The notes: a model not told the origin generated them from the letters alone. Positions 52,387-60,950 are shown, numbered from the stretch's first letter. The stretch: 64,000 nt of DNA from a halophilic archaeon (GCA_003298465.1 QNGA01000012.1:1-64000), one strand, 5' to 3'. Program-made: numbers and translations.

Positions 52387-53029
52387 CCCCGACGTCTCCG
52401 TGGTGATACCGACGCTGCCGGCGAACGACCACGACGCCGTCGTCGACGCGCTCCGCGAAGGGACCGTCGAGGAGTTCGAGGTGCTGGTCGTCGACGACGC
52501 CGACCTCGACATCTGCGAGGCGCGTAACGCCGGCATCGAGGCCGCGACGGCCGACGTCGTGGCGCTCACCGACGACGACTGCCGGCCGCCGCCGGAGTGG
52601 CTCGCCCGCGTCCGGGACGCGCTCGCGGGCGACGCCGTCTGCGTCGAGGGGCGCGTCGAGGGCGGCCGCACCTACCGCGGCACCGGACTGTACGTCGGTT
52701 GCAACCTCGCCGTCGACCGCGAGACCGCGCTCGCAGTGGGCGGTTTCCGGTCGGCGTACGCGGGCTGGCGCGACGACACCGAGTTCGGATGGCGAATGGA
52801 GGACCGGGGCCCGTGCCGGTACGACCACGGGATGGTGATGGTCCATCCGGACCCCCCGCGGGCGAGCATCGACGACGAGAAGGAGGCGCGCCTCCGGCGG
52901 GAGTACCCCCGGCGCTACGAGGAGCGCATCGTCCCGGACACCGCGCTCGGCCGGGTCAACGACTGGCTCTGGCGGCGGGGGTTCTGGGACGCCGTGGACC
53001 GGGTTCGGTACGCGGGAGGGAACTCGTGA
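52358..53029 (+). CDS. Glycosyltransferase family 2
   Basis: The 223-residue GT-A enzyme has VSVVIPTLPANDHDAVVDAL at the start, VLVVDDADLDICEARNAGI, and the metal motif LTDDDCRPPPEWL. The GGFRSAYAGWRDDTEFGWRM block gives the catalytic Glu/Asp region. It is an inverting transferase for surface glycan. It starts within the preceding gene (29-nt overlap) and its stop overlaps the next GTG start, so the unit is tightly coupled. Its Arg-rich C-terminus is short for the family, with no TM helix. Confidence 0.88.
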   Translation: MIRKPRTSADPDVSVVIPTLPANDHDAVVDALREGTVEEFEVLVVDDADLDICEARNAGIEAATADVVALTDDDCRPPPEWLARVRDALAGDAVCVEGRVEGGRTYRGTGLYVGCNLAVDRETALAVGGFRSAYAGWRDDTEFGWRMEDRGPCRYDHGMVMVHPDPPRASIDDEKEARLRREYPRRYEERIVPDTALGRVNDWLWRRGFWDAVDRVRYAGGNS

Positions 53030-53949
53030 CGCTGCACGACTGGCTCGTCGAGACGGGCGAGCGCGTCCGGACGGAGGGCCGGAGCGGCGCGGAGAAGTCG
53101 GCCTACGAGTTCTACAAGGGCCTGCTCCGGCGCGTCGGCGAGCGCACCGACTACGGCGAGTCCGTCTACGACAGGGAGTGGGACGTCCTCGTCGTCCTCG
53201 ACGGGTGCCGGGTCGACCTGATGCGGGAAGTCGCCGACGAGTACGCGTTCGTCGGTCGCGTCGGCCGGTTCGAGTCGGCCGGCACCCGCTCCGACGAGTG
53301 GATGCGGGCGAACTTCGGCGACCGGGACTGCTCGGACACCGTCCACGTCACCGCGAACCCGAACTCCGCCGACCACCTCGACGCCGACGGGTTCGCCCTG
53401 CTCGACGAGGTGTGGCGCGACGCCTGGGACGACGACAGGGGGACGGTTCCCGCCCGCGCCGTCACGGACCGCGCCGTCGCCGCGGCCCGCGACCGCGACC
53501 CCGAGCGACTGGTCGTCCACTACATGCAACCGCACTTCCCGTCGCTGCCGGACCCGCTGCCCGGCGGTGCGATGAGCCGCGACGAGTTCGGCGACCGGGT
53601 CGGCGTCTGGGAGCGACTGCGGCGCGGCGACCTCTCCCGCGAGCGCGTGTGGCGTTCGTTCCGGGCGAACCTCCGGTACGTCCTGGACGACGTGGCGCTC
53701 CTGCTCGACAGCGTCGACGCCGACCGCGTCGTGCTCACGGCCGACCACGGCAACGCCTTCGGCGAGTGGGGCCTCTACGGCCACCCCGACAGGGTGCCCA
53801 TCCGCGCCCTCCGGGAGGTTCCGTGGGTCGTCACGAGCGCCCGCGACACGGGCGACCACGACCCCGACCTCGCGCGGCCGGCCCCGGCGAACGCGGACGC
53901 CGCCGACGTATCGGTCTCCGAACGACTCGACGCACTCGGGTACACATGA
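53026..53949 (+). CDS. Alkaline phosphatase superfamily protein of the glycan cluster
   Basis: The 307-residue protein is related to sulfatase/alkaline phosphatase enzymes but small. Metal-ligand blocks are VVLDGCRVDLM and LTADHGNAFGEWGLYGHP; HYMQPHFPS also matches the fold. It has a paralogue in the window at 61693-62652 with the same blocks. It lacks a signal peptide, so it is probably cytoplasmic, perhaps acting on phosphorylated or sulfated glycan precursors. The start is GTG overlapping the previous stop (GTGA), and its own stop overlaps the next ATG. Confidence 0.8.
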   Translation: MTLHDWLVETGERVRTEGRSGAEKSAYEFYKGLLRRVGERTDYGESVYDREWDVLVVLDGCRVDLMREVADEYAFVGRVGRFESAGTRSDEWMRANFGDRDCSDTVHVTANPNSADHLDADGFALLDEVWRDAWDDDRGTVPARAVTDRAVAAARDRDPERLVVHYMQPHFPSLPDPLPGGAMSRDEFGDRVGVWERLRRGDLSRERVWRSFRANLRYVLDDVALLLDSVDADRVVLTADHGNAFGEWGLYGHPDRVPIRALREVPWVVTSARDTGDHDPDLARPAPANADAADVSVSERLDALGYT

Positions 53950-55247
53950 ACGTCGCAGTCGTCGTCCTCGACACCCTCCGGAAGGACGCGTTCGACGAGC
54001 ACTTCGACTGGCTTCCAGGCGTGCGGTTCGAGCGCGCCTACTCCACGAGCCACTGGACGGTGCCGGCCCACGCCTCGCTGTTCGCGGGCCGGTACGCCAG
54101 CGAACTCGGCGTCTACGCCGGCGCGCAACTGCTCGATTGCCCCGACCCGGTCCTCGCCGAGCGGTTCGGCGCGGCGGGGTACGCGACGCGGGCGTTCAGC
54201 GCGAACGTCAACGTCTCCCGGCCGTTCGACTTCCACCGGGGGTTCGACCAGTTCGAGGGTAGCTGGCGGCTGCGGGCGCTCGCGGAGAACAGCTTCGACT
54301 GGGACCGGTTCATCGTCGAGACCGACGACATGGGACCCCAGCGGTACCTGCTCGCGCTGAAGGAGGTGCTGACGGGCGACTGCGCGACCGTCCCCTCGCT
54401 GAAGCGCGGCGCGCTCCTCAAACTCCGCGACCTCGGCTGGGGTCGGTCGACGCGCGACGACGGGGCCGAGGAGGCCCTGTCGTTCGTCCGCGACGCCGAC
54501 TTCGGCGACAGGGAGTTCCTCTTCGTCAACCTGATGGAGGCCCACACGCCCTACGACCCGCCCGAGGAGTACCGCACCGTCGACCCGCCCGAACTGAACG
54601 GCCTCCGCGCGACGCTGGGCGAACCGGTCGCCGACCCCGACCGCGTCCGGCAAGCGTACGACGACAGCGTGCGCTACCTCTCCGACCGTTACCGCGAGAT
54701 ATTCGCGGAACTCAGGAGGCAGTTCGACTACGTCGTCACCCTCTCGGACCACGGCGAGGCCCTCGGCGAGCGCGGCGACTGGGAGCACCTCTGCGGGCTC
54801 GCCCCCGAGATAACGCGGATTCCGCTCTGCATCTCCGGCGACGGCCTCGGCGGCGAACGACGCGAGACGGTGAGCCTGCTCGACGTCCACCGGACGGTGC
54901 TCGAACTGGCCGACCTCGCCGGCGACTCGCGGGGTCGCGACCTGCTCGGGAGTCCGGACGACCGCGACTGGCTCGTCGAGTACCACGGGCTGACCGACCG
55001 CCACCGGGCCGCGCTCGCCCGGGACGGAATCGACGCCGCGGCGCTCGACCGGGAACTCCACGCGCTGGCCGCCCCGGGCTACTACGGCTGGGAGACGCCC
55101 GACGGCTTCCGCGAGGAGGGCGACCTCGACGACCCGAGGGAACGCATCGACGCGCTCGTCGCCGACCTCGACCGCCGGGACGTCAGCGACGACGTGGCCG
55201 TCTCGGAGGCGGTCGAGGCGCAACTGCGCGACCTCGGGTACGCCTGA
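53946..55247 (+). CDS. Sulfatase-like hydrolase/transferase
   Basis: The 433-residue protein is a fuller sulfatase-fold enzyme. It begins MNVAVVVLDTLRKDAF and continues with YSTSHWTVPAHASLFAGRY, where the position of the formylglycine Cys is occupied by Thr; the loop VTLSDHGEALGERGDWEH gives the other metal ligands. A Thr nucleophile is common in phosphoglycerol-transferase and phosphatase-type members, so phosphoester rather than sulfate chemistry is plausible. It is co-translated with the previous gene (ATGA). No signal peptide is seen. Confidence 0.85.
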   Translation: MNVAVVVLDTLRKDAFDEHFDWLPGVRFERAYSTSHWTVPAHASLFAGRYASELGVYAGAQLLDCPDPVLAERFGAAGYATRAFSANVNVSRPFDFHRGFDQFEGSWRLRALAENSFDWDRFIVETDDMGPQRYLLALKEVLTGDCATVPSLKRGALLKLRDLGWGRSTRDDGAEEALSFVRDADFGDREFLFVNLMEAHTPYDPPEEYRTVDPPELNGLRATLGEPVADPDRVRQAYDDSVRYLSDRYREIFAELRRQFDYVVTLSDHGEALGERGDWEHLCGLAPEITRIPLCISGDGLGGERRETVSLLDVHRTVLELADLAGDSRGRDLLGSPDDRDWLVEYHGLTDRHRAALARDGIDAAALDRELHALAAPGYYGWETPDGFREEGDLDDPRERIDALVADLDRRDVSDDVAVSEAVEAQLRDLGYA

Positions 55248-55306
55248 GTCGGTGGTGCGACGCCGTGACGGAAGAACGAAAACCCGTGCCGGAGAAAGGA
55301 TAGACC

Positions 55307-56767
55307 GTGGCGGACGACGAACGGAGCGAGGCGGCCGACGTCAGCCTGAGCCGAGAGACGTTCGGCGGCGCGCTAGCGCAGTTCGCGATGGCCGCCGTCG
55401 GTTTCGCCGGGACGATAATCTTCGCTCGCTGGCTCGGCCCGTCGGCGTTCGGCGGCGTCTACCTCCTGCTGGCGGTCGTCAAGCTCGCGGACCGCCCGAT
55501 GAACGGCTGGTCGCTCGCGGCGAAAAAGCGGCTCTCGGAGAGCGACGCGCTCCGGTCGCCCGCGTTCGGCGCGCAACTGCTCTTCGACCTCGGCTGGGTC
55601 GGGGTCGCCGGGGTCGCCGCGCTGCTCGCCGGGGACGCGCTCGCGGACTACACCGGGCTGGCCGCCGCGCCCCTGCTCGCCGTCCTCCTGCTCGCCAGCG
55701 AGTCGACCTACGAGACGGTAGAGAGCCTCGTCCAGGGTCGCGGGCGAATCAGCGTCGCGACCTGGATCGACGCCCTGCGCTCGGTGCTGACCCTGCCCCT
55801 GCAGATCGCGCTCGTCGCGCTCGTCGGCGCGGCCGGGATGGTGTACGGGCTGGCGGCCGCCTCGCTGCTGGCCCTCCCCGTCGTCTCCTACTTCGTCGCC
55901 GCTCGCCCCGAACTGCCCTCGCGGGCGTTCCTCGGCAGCCTCGCCGACTACGCGCGCTACAGCGTCCCGTCGTCGGCGCTCGGCACCGCCTACGACCGCC
56001 TCGACCTGCTCCTGCTCGGCTACCTGCTCGTGCCCGCCGCCGCCGGCTTCTACGAGGTGGCGTGGATGCTCACCATGCCCGCCGTCTTCGTCGCGGACGT
56101 GGCGGGCCGGGGGCTGATGGCCAAGGTGAGCGGGCGCGCGGCCAACGGCGAGGGCGTCGGCCGGGACGTGTCGAACACGGTCGCGTACGCCGGACTGCTG
56201 GCGTTCCCGATGCTCGCCGGAGCCGTCGCGCTCGCTCGTCCCCTCGTCGTCACCGTCTACGGCCCGGCGTACCGGAACGCGGCCACGCTGCTCGTCGGCC
56301 TGGCCCTGTATCGCGTCCTGCGCACCCAGACGGGGCCGCTCCTGCAGGCGATAAACGGCCTCGACCGACCGGACGTGGCGATGGGACTCTCGGCCGTCGC
56401 GCTCGCCGTGAACGTCGTCCTCGGCGTGGTCCTGACGCTCCGTTTCGGGCCCATCGGCGTGGTCGCCGCCACCGTCGTCGCCGAGGCGCTGCGGTACGCC
56501 GGGGCGGTCGCCTTCCTGCGGTCGTCGGTGACCGCGTTCGCGCCCGTCTCCCGGCCGATGGCGGCGCAGGTCGGCGCGAGCCTCGTCACCTTCGCCGTCG
56601 CCGCCGCCGCCCGCGGCGCGCTCCCGGTCCGGTCGTGGGTCGACCTCGCCGTGCTCGTGGGGACCGGGGCCGCGGCGTACGGCGTGGCGCTGGTCGCGCT
56701 CAGCCCCGGCTTCCGGCACACGCTCGGCGTCGCCGTCCGGGAGTCGCTGGCCGACGTGCGCCACTGA
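55307..56767 (+). CDS. Polysaccharide flippase (MOP/Wzx-like)
   Basis: The 486-residue membrane protein has about 12-14 TM helices typical of the MOP superfamily (RfbX/Wzx). After an acidic N-terminus, FGGALAQFAMAAVGFAGTIIFARWLGPSAFGGVYLL is the family start. It would flip lipid-linked glycan to the outer face for transfer to surface proteins. The GTG start at 55307 is chosen because it is the nearest start to the first helix. It ends the cluster. The glycosyltransferases upstream would build its cargo. Confidence 0.9.
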   Translation: MADDERSEAADVSLSRETFGGALAQFAMAAVGFAGTIIFARWLGPSAFGGVYLLLAVVKLADRPMNGWSLAAKKRLSESDALRSPAFGAQLLFDLGWVGVAGVAALLAGDALADYTGLAAAPLLAVLLLASESTYETVESLVQGRGRISVATWIDALRSVLTLPLQIALVALVGAAGMVYGLAAASLLALPVVSYFVAARPELPSRAFLGSLADYARYSVPSSALGTAYDRLDLLLLGYLLVPAAAGFYEVAWMLTMPAVFVADVAGRGLMAKVSGRAANGEGVGRDVSNTVAYAGLLAFPMLAGAVALARPLVVTVYGPAYRNAATLLVGLALYRVLRTQTGPLLQAINGLDRPDVAMGLSAVALAVNVVLGVVLTLRFGPIGVVAATVVAEALRYAGAVAFLRSSVTAFAPVSRPMAAQVGASLVTFAVAAAARGALPVRSWVDLAVLVGTGAAAYGVALVALSPGFRHTLGVAVRESLADVRH

Positions 56768-56849
56768 CCGAACGAGTTCCGGCGACGAATCGCGTCGAGC
56801 GCTCCGAGAAGAGTCGAACGTCGTCCGATCGCGGCCGGTCGCGGTCGGG

Positions 56850-58661
56850 TCAGGTGTAGTAGTACTCGCCTTCCGTCTTCTGTTTGCGGTCGAGCTGACT
56901 GCCCGGCTTGTTGATGCGCGGGCGGCCGACGTTCTCGTCGCGGCGGAAGGTGATGTCGAGGTTCGAGAGGAAGTCGTTCATCCCCTCGCGCATCCCCTTC
57001 GGCTCGCCGGCGTGACCGTGCTCTGCGGGTTCGCCGTCGAACACCATCAGGCGGTCCGCCAGCAGGTCGATCATGTAGATGTCGTGGTCGATGACGAGCA
57101 CGGTGGCGTCCTGCATCTCGGCGAACCGGCGGATGGCCTGCGTAGCGCGGACGCGCTGTTCGACGTCGAGGTACGCCGACGGCTCGTCGAGCAGGTAGAG
57201 GTCCGCAGACTCGGAGAGGCAGGCCGCGATGGCGACGCGCTGGCGCTCGCCGCCAGAGAGGTCCGTGAGGTTCTGCTCCATGATGCTCTCTAGCTGGAGC
57301 GGCTGCGCTATCTCGGTGTTCCAGTACGACGACCCGAAGTCGTCCGTGAGCGAGGAGAGGAACGCGTCGACGCGCATCGGCTGGTCTATCTCGATGTACT
57401 GGGGCTTGTAGGAGATGTCCAGCCGGAAGTCCAGTTCGCCCTCGTCCGGTTCGAGTCGCCCGGCGAGCAGTTGGGCGAACGTCGACTTCCCGATGCCGTT
57501 CGGACCGACGACGCCCAGCACCTCGTTCTCGTGAATCGTCCCGCCCTCCACGTCGAGACCGAACTCGCCCTCGCCGTACGACTTCGAGAGGTCGGGGTAC
57601 TCCGCGAGCACGTCGGCGTGGGTCGCGACCCGGGGCGCGTGCTCCTCGAACTCGATGGGGTCCGGCCGGATGCGCATGTTCTCGTTGTCGAGGTACCCGT
57701 GCAGGTACTCGTTGATGCCGTTGCGCACCGACTTCGGCGACGTGATGACGCCGTACGCGCCCGGTTCGCCGTAGGCGACGTGGAGGTTGTCCGCGACGAG
57801 GTCGAGGATGGCGAGGTCGTGTTCGACGACGAGCATCGACCGGTCCTGCTCCTCCGCCATCTCCTGGACGAGGCGCGCGACCGCGACGCGCTGGCTGATG
57901 TCGAGGTACGGCGTTATCTCGTCGAGGAAGTAGAAGTCGGCGTCGCGGGCGAGACACGCCACTATCGCGACGCGCTGGAGTTCGCCGCCCGACAGGCTGT
58001 CGATGTCCTGGTCGAGGACGTGTTCGATGTCGAGCCGTTCGAGCAGGTCGCCGAGCGCGCCCCGCTCGTTCGTCGGCTCCAGCAGTTCGGCGGTGTTGCC
58101 GTCGAACCGGTCCGGGATCTTGTCGACGTACTGGGGCTTGCGCGCGACGGTCACGTCGCCGTCGCGCACGTCCGCGAGGTAATCCTGGAGCTCCGTCCCG
58201 CGGTAGCGTTCGAGGACCGCGTCCCAGTCCGGCGGCTCCCCGAACTGGCCGAGGTTCGGCGCGAGTTCGCCCGCCAGAATCCGCACGGCCGTCGTCTTCC
58301 CGCTCCCGTTCGGCCCGAGGATGCCGGTGACCTGGCCCTCCTGGGGGACGGGCAGACCATACAGCGAGAAGGCGTTCTCGCCGTAGCGGTGGGCGGGGTC
58401 GTCCTGGAGCTCCTGGGGCAGGTTGATGATCTCGATGGCGTCGAACGGGCACTTCTCGACGCAGATGCCGCAGGTCTCGCCCAGACAGATCTCCTCGCTG
58501 ATCTCGATCTGGTCGGGCTGGCCGTCGTCCGCGTCCTCGCCGCGGAGCGTGATGCACTCCTTGCCGGTCCGGTTCGGCGGACAGTAGTTCTTGCACTCGT
58601 AGTTGCAGCGGTCGGGCTGGCAGCGCTCCAGGTCCACGACCGCGATACTATCGTCCGCCAT
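56850..58661 (-). CDS. ABCE1/RLI ribosome recycling ATPase
   Basis: The 603-residue protein is the essential archaeal/eukaryotic ribosome splitting factor. Two Fe-S clusters are carried by Cys14, 19, 23, 27 and Cys59, 64, 67, 71 in the N-terminal ferredoxin-like domain. Twin ABC ATPases follow, with Walker A GPNGSGKTT and GPNGIGKST, signatures SGGELQRV and SGGERQRV, and the hinge between. It splits ribosomes after termination. It is 2 nt downstream of the EMC6-like gene and so co-transcribed with it. Its motifs are all intact. Confidence 0.96.
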   Translation of the reverse strand: MADDSIAVVDLERCQPDRCNYECKNYCPPNRTGKECITLRGEDADDGQPDQIEISEEICLGETCGICVEKCPFDAIEIINLPQELQDDPAHRYGENAFSLYGLPVPQEGQVTGILGPNGSGKTTAVRILAGELAPNLGQFGEPPDWDAVLERYRGTELQDYLADVRDGDVTVARKPQYVDKIPDRFDGNTAELLEPTNERGALGDLLERLDIEHVLDQDIDSLSGGELQRVAIVACLARDADFYFLDEITPYLDISQRVAVARLVQEMAEEQDRSMLVVEHDLAILDLVADNLHVAYGEPGAYGVITSPKSVRNGINEYLHGYLDNENMRIRPDPIEFEEHAPRVATHADVLAEYPDLSKSYGEGEFGLDVEGGTIHENEVLGVVGPNGIGKSTFAQLLAGRLEPDEGELDFRLDISYKPQYIEIDQPMRVDAFLSSLTDDFGSSYWNTEIAQPLQLESIMEQNLTDLSGGERQRVAIAACLSESADLYLLDEPSAYLDVEQRVRATQAIRRFAEMQDATVLVIDHDIYMIDLLADRLMVFDGEPAEHGHAGEPKGMREGMNDFLSNLDITFRRDENVGRPRINKPGSQLDRKQKTEGEYYYT

Positions 58662-58663
58662 GG

Positions 58664-58975
58664 TTACACCTGGACGTGGTTAGTCAGCAGAATGCCCCAC
58701 GTGATGAACCACAGCGAGAACGTCATGAACGCCACGTACAGGTAGTCTTTCGCGCCGTCGAGCTCGTAGCCGAGCGCGCGAACGAGCGGCAGCTGGACCA
58801 CGGTGAATCCGAGCACGATGGCCAGACCCATCTGGTCGCTTGCCGCCGCGTTCGTCGTCCCGACGACGGACGCGGAAGCGACGCCCGCGGCGATGCCGGC
58901 CAGGGCTGCTATCGCCGTGACCGTGACGCTCCGCAGGTGGGCCGCTCGTTGTTCGGACGCTTGTTCGGTCGCCAT
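58664..58975 (-). CDS. EMC6-like small membrane protein
   Basis: The 103-residue protein has three hydrophobic segments: about 18-40, 50-66 and 78-98 (YLYVAFMTFSLWFITWGILL). The last helix resembles archaeal homologues of the ER membrane complex subunit 6, a small family placed near translation genes in archaea. Assignment is by that resemblance and the position before ABCE1. CACCTTTTGAG lies about 25 nt before the ATG at 58975. The stop is 2 nt from the ABCE1 start, giving an operon of translation and membrane insertion genes. Confidence 0.72.
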   Translation of the reverse strand: MATEQASEQRAAHLRSVTVTAIAALAGIAAGVASASVVGTTNAAASDQMGLAIVLGFTVVQLPLVRALGYELDGAKDYLYVAFMTFSLWFITWGILLTNHVQV

Positions 58976-59082
58976 GGAGGGAACTGGGGTTCCCGGACTC
59001 AAAAGGTGTTCGTTTGCGGGTATCGCCCCGTCCGCTCGGGAATGGTAAACGTTTAACCGTACGAACTCACAATTCCCGATGA

Positions 59083-59199
59083 GGGCCGGTAGCTCAGTTA
59101 GGCAGAGCGTCTGGCTTTTAACACGACCCACCCGCGCCGCATCGACGGATGGTTGTGGAAGACACCAGACGGTCGGGGGTTCAAATCCCTCCCGGCCCG
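59083..59199 (+). tRNA. tRNA-Lys (TTT) with 43-nt intron
   Basis: Acceptor strands GGGCCGG and CCGGCCC pair, with G as discriminator. The D-arm and T-arm (GGGGGTTCAAATCCCTC) are normal. The anticodon stem TCTGG/CCAGA is split by an intron after position 37. The exon loop is CTTTTAA with anticodon TTT at 59117-59119. A TATA-like GTTTAACC (59050-59057) lies about 25-33 nt upstream. Confidence 0.95.
59121..59163 (+). other. tRNA-Lys intron, canonical bulge-helix-bulge
   Basis: The outer helix is TCTGG/CCAGA (59110-59114 with 59165-59169). The central 4-bp helix is CTTT with GAAG (59115-59118 with 59158-59161). The 3-nt bulges are TAA (59119-59121) and ACA (59162-59164). The intron helix is CACGACC with GGTTGTG (59122-59128 with 59151-59157). 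Cutting between bases 2 and 3 of each bulge removes 59121-59163 and joins positions 37 and 38. Confidence 0.92.
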
Positions 59200-59332
59200 C
59201 TTCTCCGGACGATAGACCCGACGAGCGACGCACGTCGTGGGAGCGAAGCGGTCAACGGTGGCTCCGTGAACGGTCGACGGACGACCGGAGCGAAGCGATG
59301 GACGGCTCTTCCGGCTGCGGGACCGACCGTAG

Positions 59333-59362
59333 TTTTAAACCGAAATAGTCGATAGTGACTAT
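59333..59362 (+). promoter_or_regulatory. TATA box and inverted repeat at the start of the PD-(D/E)XK gene
   Basis: TTTTAAAC (59333-59340) lies 23-30 nt before the ATG at 59363, so the message should be leaderless. The inverted repeat ATAGTC-N6-GACTAT (59345-59362) fills the space between TATA and the start codon. A regulator bound there would block initiation. Confidence 0.5.
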
Positions 59363-59809
59363 ATGGGCGACGACGTTCATCCGAAGGAACGTGGCCAACG
59401 AAGCGAAGCGGCGATCGTCTTCGAACTGGTTCGCCGCGGTCTGACCGTGCTGGAACCGTTCGGTGACAACGAGCGGTACGACCTCGCAGTCGAAGCGGCC
59501 GGAGAGTTCCACCGGATACAGGTGAAGACTGGACGACTCGAAAACGGGTGCGTTCGGTTCGAGACTCGGAGTTCCGGCACACTGACACGGAAAATCGAGA
59601 AAGAGGGGTACGACGGAGAGATCGACGTCTTTGCGGTCTACTCGCCGGAGCTGGAGGACGGATTCGTAGTGCCGATAGCGGCGGCACCGACGACGACGAC
59701 GATGGGCCTCCGCGTAGAAGAGCCCGAGAAGCCTTCACCGAACACGAACTGGGCGACGAACTACCGGATCGACGACTGGGTAGCATCGATTCGCGACGAG
59801 AGGGAGTGA
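59363..59809 (+). CDS. PD-(D/E)XK nuclease-like protein (group I intron-associated type)
   Basis: The 148-residue protein resembles the small PD-(D/E)XK family around I-Ssp6803I and archaeal relatives. The core reads ERGQRSEAAIVFELVRRGLTVL, then RYDLAVEA (Asp40 as metal ligand) and FHRIQVKTGR, where Gln-Val-Lys fits the (D/E/Q)xK motif. The C-terminal part has VFAVYSPELEDGFVVPI and a Trp/Asn-rich end. It has no transposase or recombinase partners. A nuclease function is inferred from motif spacing, not from close similarity. It lies 163 nt after the intron-containing tRNA-Lys. Confidence 0.72.
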   Translation: MGDDVHPKERGQRSEAAIVFELVRRGLTVLEPFGDNERYDLAVEAAGEFHRIQVKTGRLENGCVRFETRSSGTLTRKIEKEGYDGEIDVFAVYSPELEDGFVVPIAAAPTTTTMGLRVEEPEKPSPNTNWATNYRIDDWVASIRDERE

Positions 59810-59892
59810 CCTCGAACGACCGGCGGAGTCCGGAGAGCGCCCTCACCGCCGAGGACCACCCCCGGAAAAACGACGGCACAGTTCAGGAGGGA

Positions 59893-59900
59893 TTATAAGT
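59893..59900 (+). promoter_or_regulatory. TATA box of the 67-residue protein gene
   Basis: TTATAAGT lies 22-30 nt before the ATG at 59923, supporting a separate leaderless transcript for this small gene. Confidence 0.55.
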
Positions 59901-59922
59901 CGCCCGCGCTCACAGCACCGAC

Positions 59923-60126
59923 ATGAACAGTTTCGCTTCGGATTCGCTCGGATCGCTCGGAACCGCCGTCGGCGTCTTCCTCGCGCTGGTCGGTATCGCG
60001 ACACTCGTCGGAACGCCGTGGGCGTACAAGTCCGGTAGCCTCGTCCTCGCTGCCGGACAGATATTCGGCGCGCTCGCGGCCGTCGGCATCGGCGCTGGCC
60101 TGGCGTGGCTCGCGACGCAGAAGTAG
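59923..60126 (+). CDS. Small two-TM membrane protein
   Basis: The 67-residue protein has two hydrophobic segments (about 12-32 and 39-62) joined by a short loop with WAYKSG. The start is supported by a TATA box 22-30 nt upstream. No family is recognised. The gene is convergent with the surface protein gene, with an 11-nt gap. Confidence 0.7.
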   Translation: MNSFASDSLGSLGTAVGVFLALVGIATLVGTPWAYKSGSLVLAAGQIFGALAAVGIGAGLAWLATQK

Positions 60127-60137
60127 AGGAGTCGGTT

Positions 60138-60950
60138 TCAGCCCTTGTTGGGCAGGTAGGCGAGCATCCCCAGCAGGACCGCCGCGAGGAAGCTGATGAT
60201 GGTGACGCCCCAGAGGCCGGCGATGCGCTCGTTGAAGTGTGCTATCTCGCTCTTCTGCTCGTTGTAGGCTTTCACGTTCGTCGACAACAGCATCTGCCCG
60301 TTCTCGGCGTGGGCGACGAATCGCTTGTCGTTCGGTCCGAGCGTGACGGTGCTACCGTCGCTGATGGAGACGGTGTTCGTCTTCGGAGCGGTCCACCGCA
60401 GGACGACGGACTGGTTGGTGATGTTCGCGACCGTCGTCGAGTTGTTGCCGAACCGGAAGTCGTTGCCCTCCTGGAGCGTGGTGGTGTTCGGTTCGCCGAA
60501 CTGCTGGCGCTTGTACTCGTCGACGGGGACCAGCGTCTTGTTGCCCTGGCTTCCGTTGGTGACGACGAACGTCTCGTTGTTCTGGGTGACCGTCTGCGTG
60601 TCGTTGCTCAGGTTCTGTACCTCGCGGAGCGTCGCCCGATTGGGGTCGGACGTGTTAGGGATGACCACCCGACGGGTCTCGTTCTGGTACTGGACCGTCG
60701 TGTTGTTGTTCAGCGTCTCGCTGAAGCGTGCCGACTGGTTGGTCCACGCCACCTCCGCGGACCCGCCGCCGAGCGACGTGACGTTGTACTGTCTGCCGTC
60801 GACGGTGACGTTCTGTCCCTGGCTCTCGAGCGTCTTCTGCGGATTGTCGACCTCGATAGTCGGTTCCTGGGCGGCCCCGATGAGCGAGTACGCCCCGGCA
60901 GCGATGATGAGAAAGACCGCGACGTATACTCCCGCTGCACGTCGTTGCAT
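60138..60950 (-). CDS. Sequon-rich surface protein with two TM anchors
   Basis: The 270-residue protein has a TM helix near 7-25 and another near 245-266, with a roughly 215-residue outside domain between. That domain has about 17 N-x-S/T sites, for example in NNNTT, NETRR and NNSTT, and few charged residues for a haloarchaeal protein; Gln and Asn are abundant. No catalytic motif is visible. It is probably heavily N-glycosylated and held in the membrane. The TATA box CCATTATACT lies about 23 nt upstream. Confidence 0.8.
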   Translation of the reverse strand: MQRRAAGVYVAVFLIIAAGAYSLIGAAQEPTIEVDNPQKTLESQGQNVTVDGRQYNVTSLGGGSAEVAWTNQSARFSETLNNNTTVQYQNETRRVVIPNTSDPNRATLREVQNLSNDTQTVTQNNETFVVTNGSQGNKTLVPVDEYKRQQFGEPNTTTLQEGNDFRFGNNSTTVANITNQSVVLRWTAPKTNTVSISDGSTVTLGPNDKRFVAHAENGQMLLSTNVKAYNEQKSEIAHFNERIAGLWGVTIISFLAAVLLGMLAYLPNKG

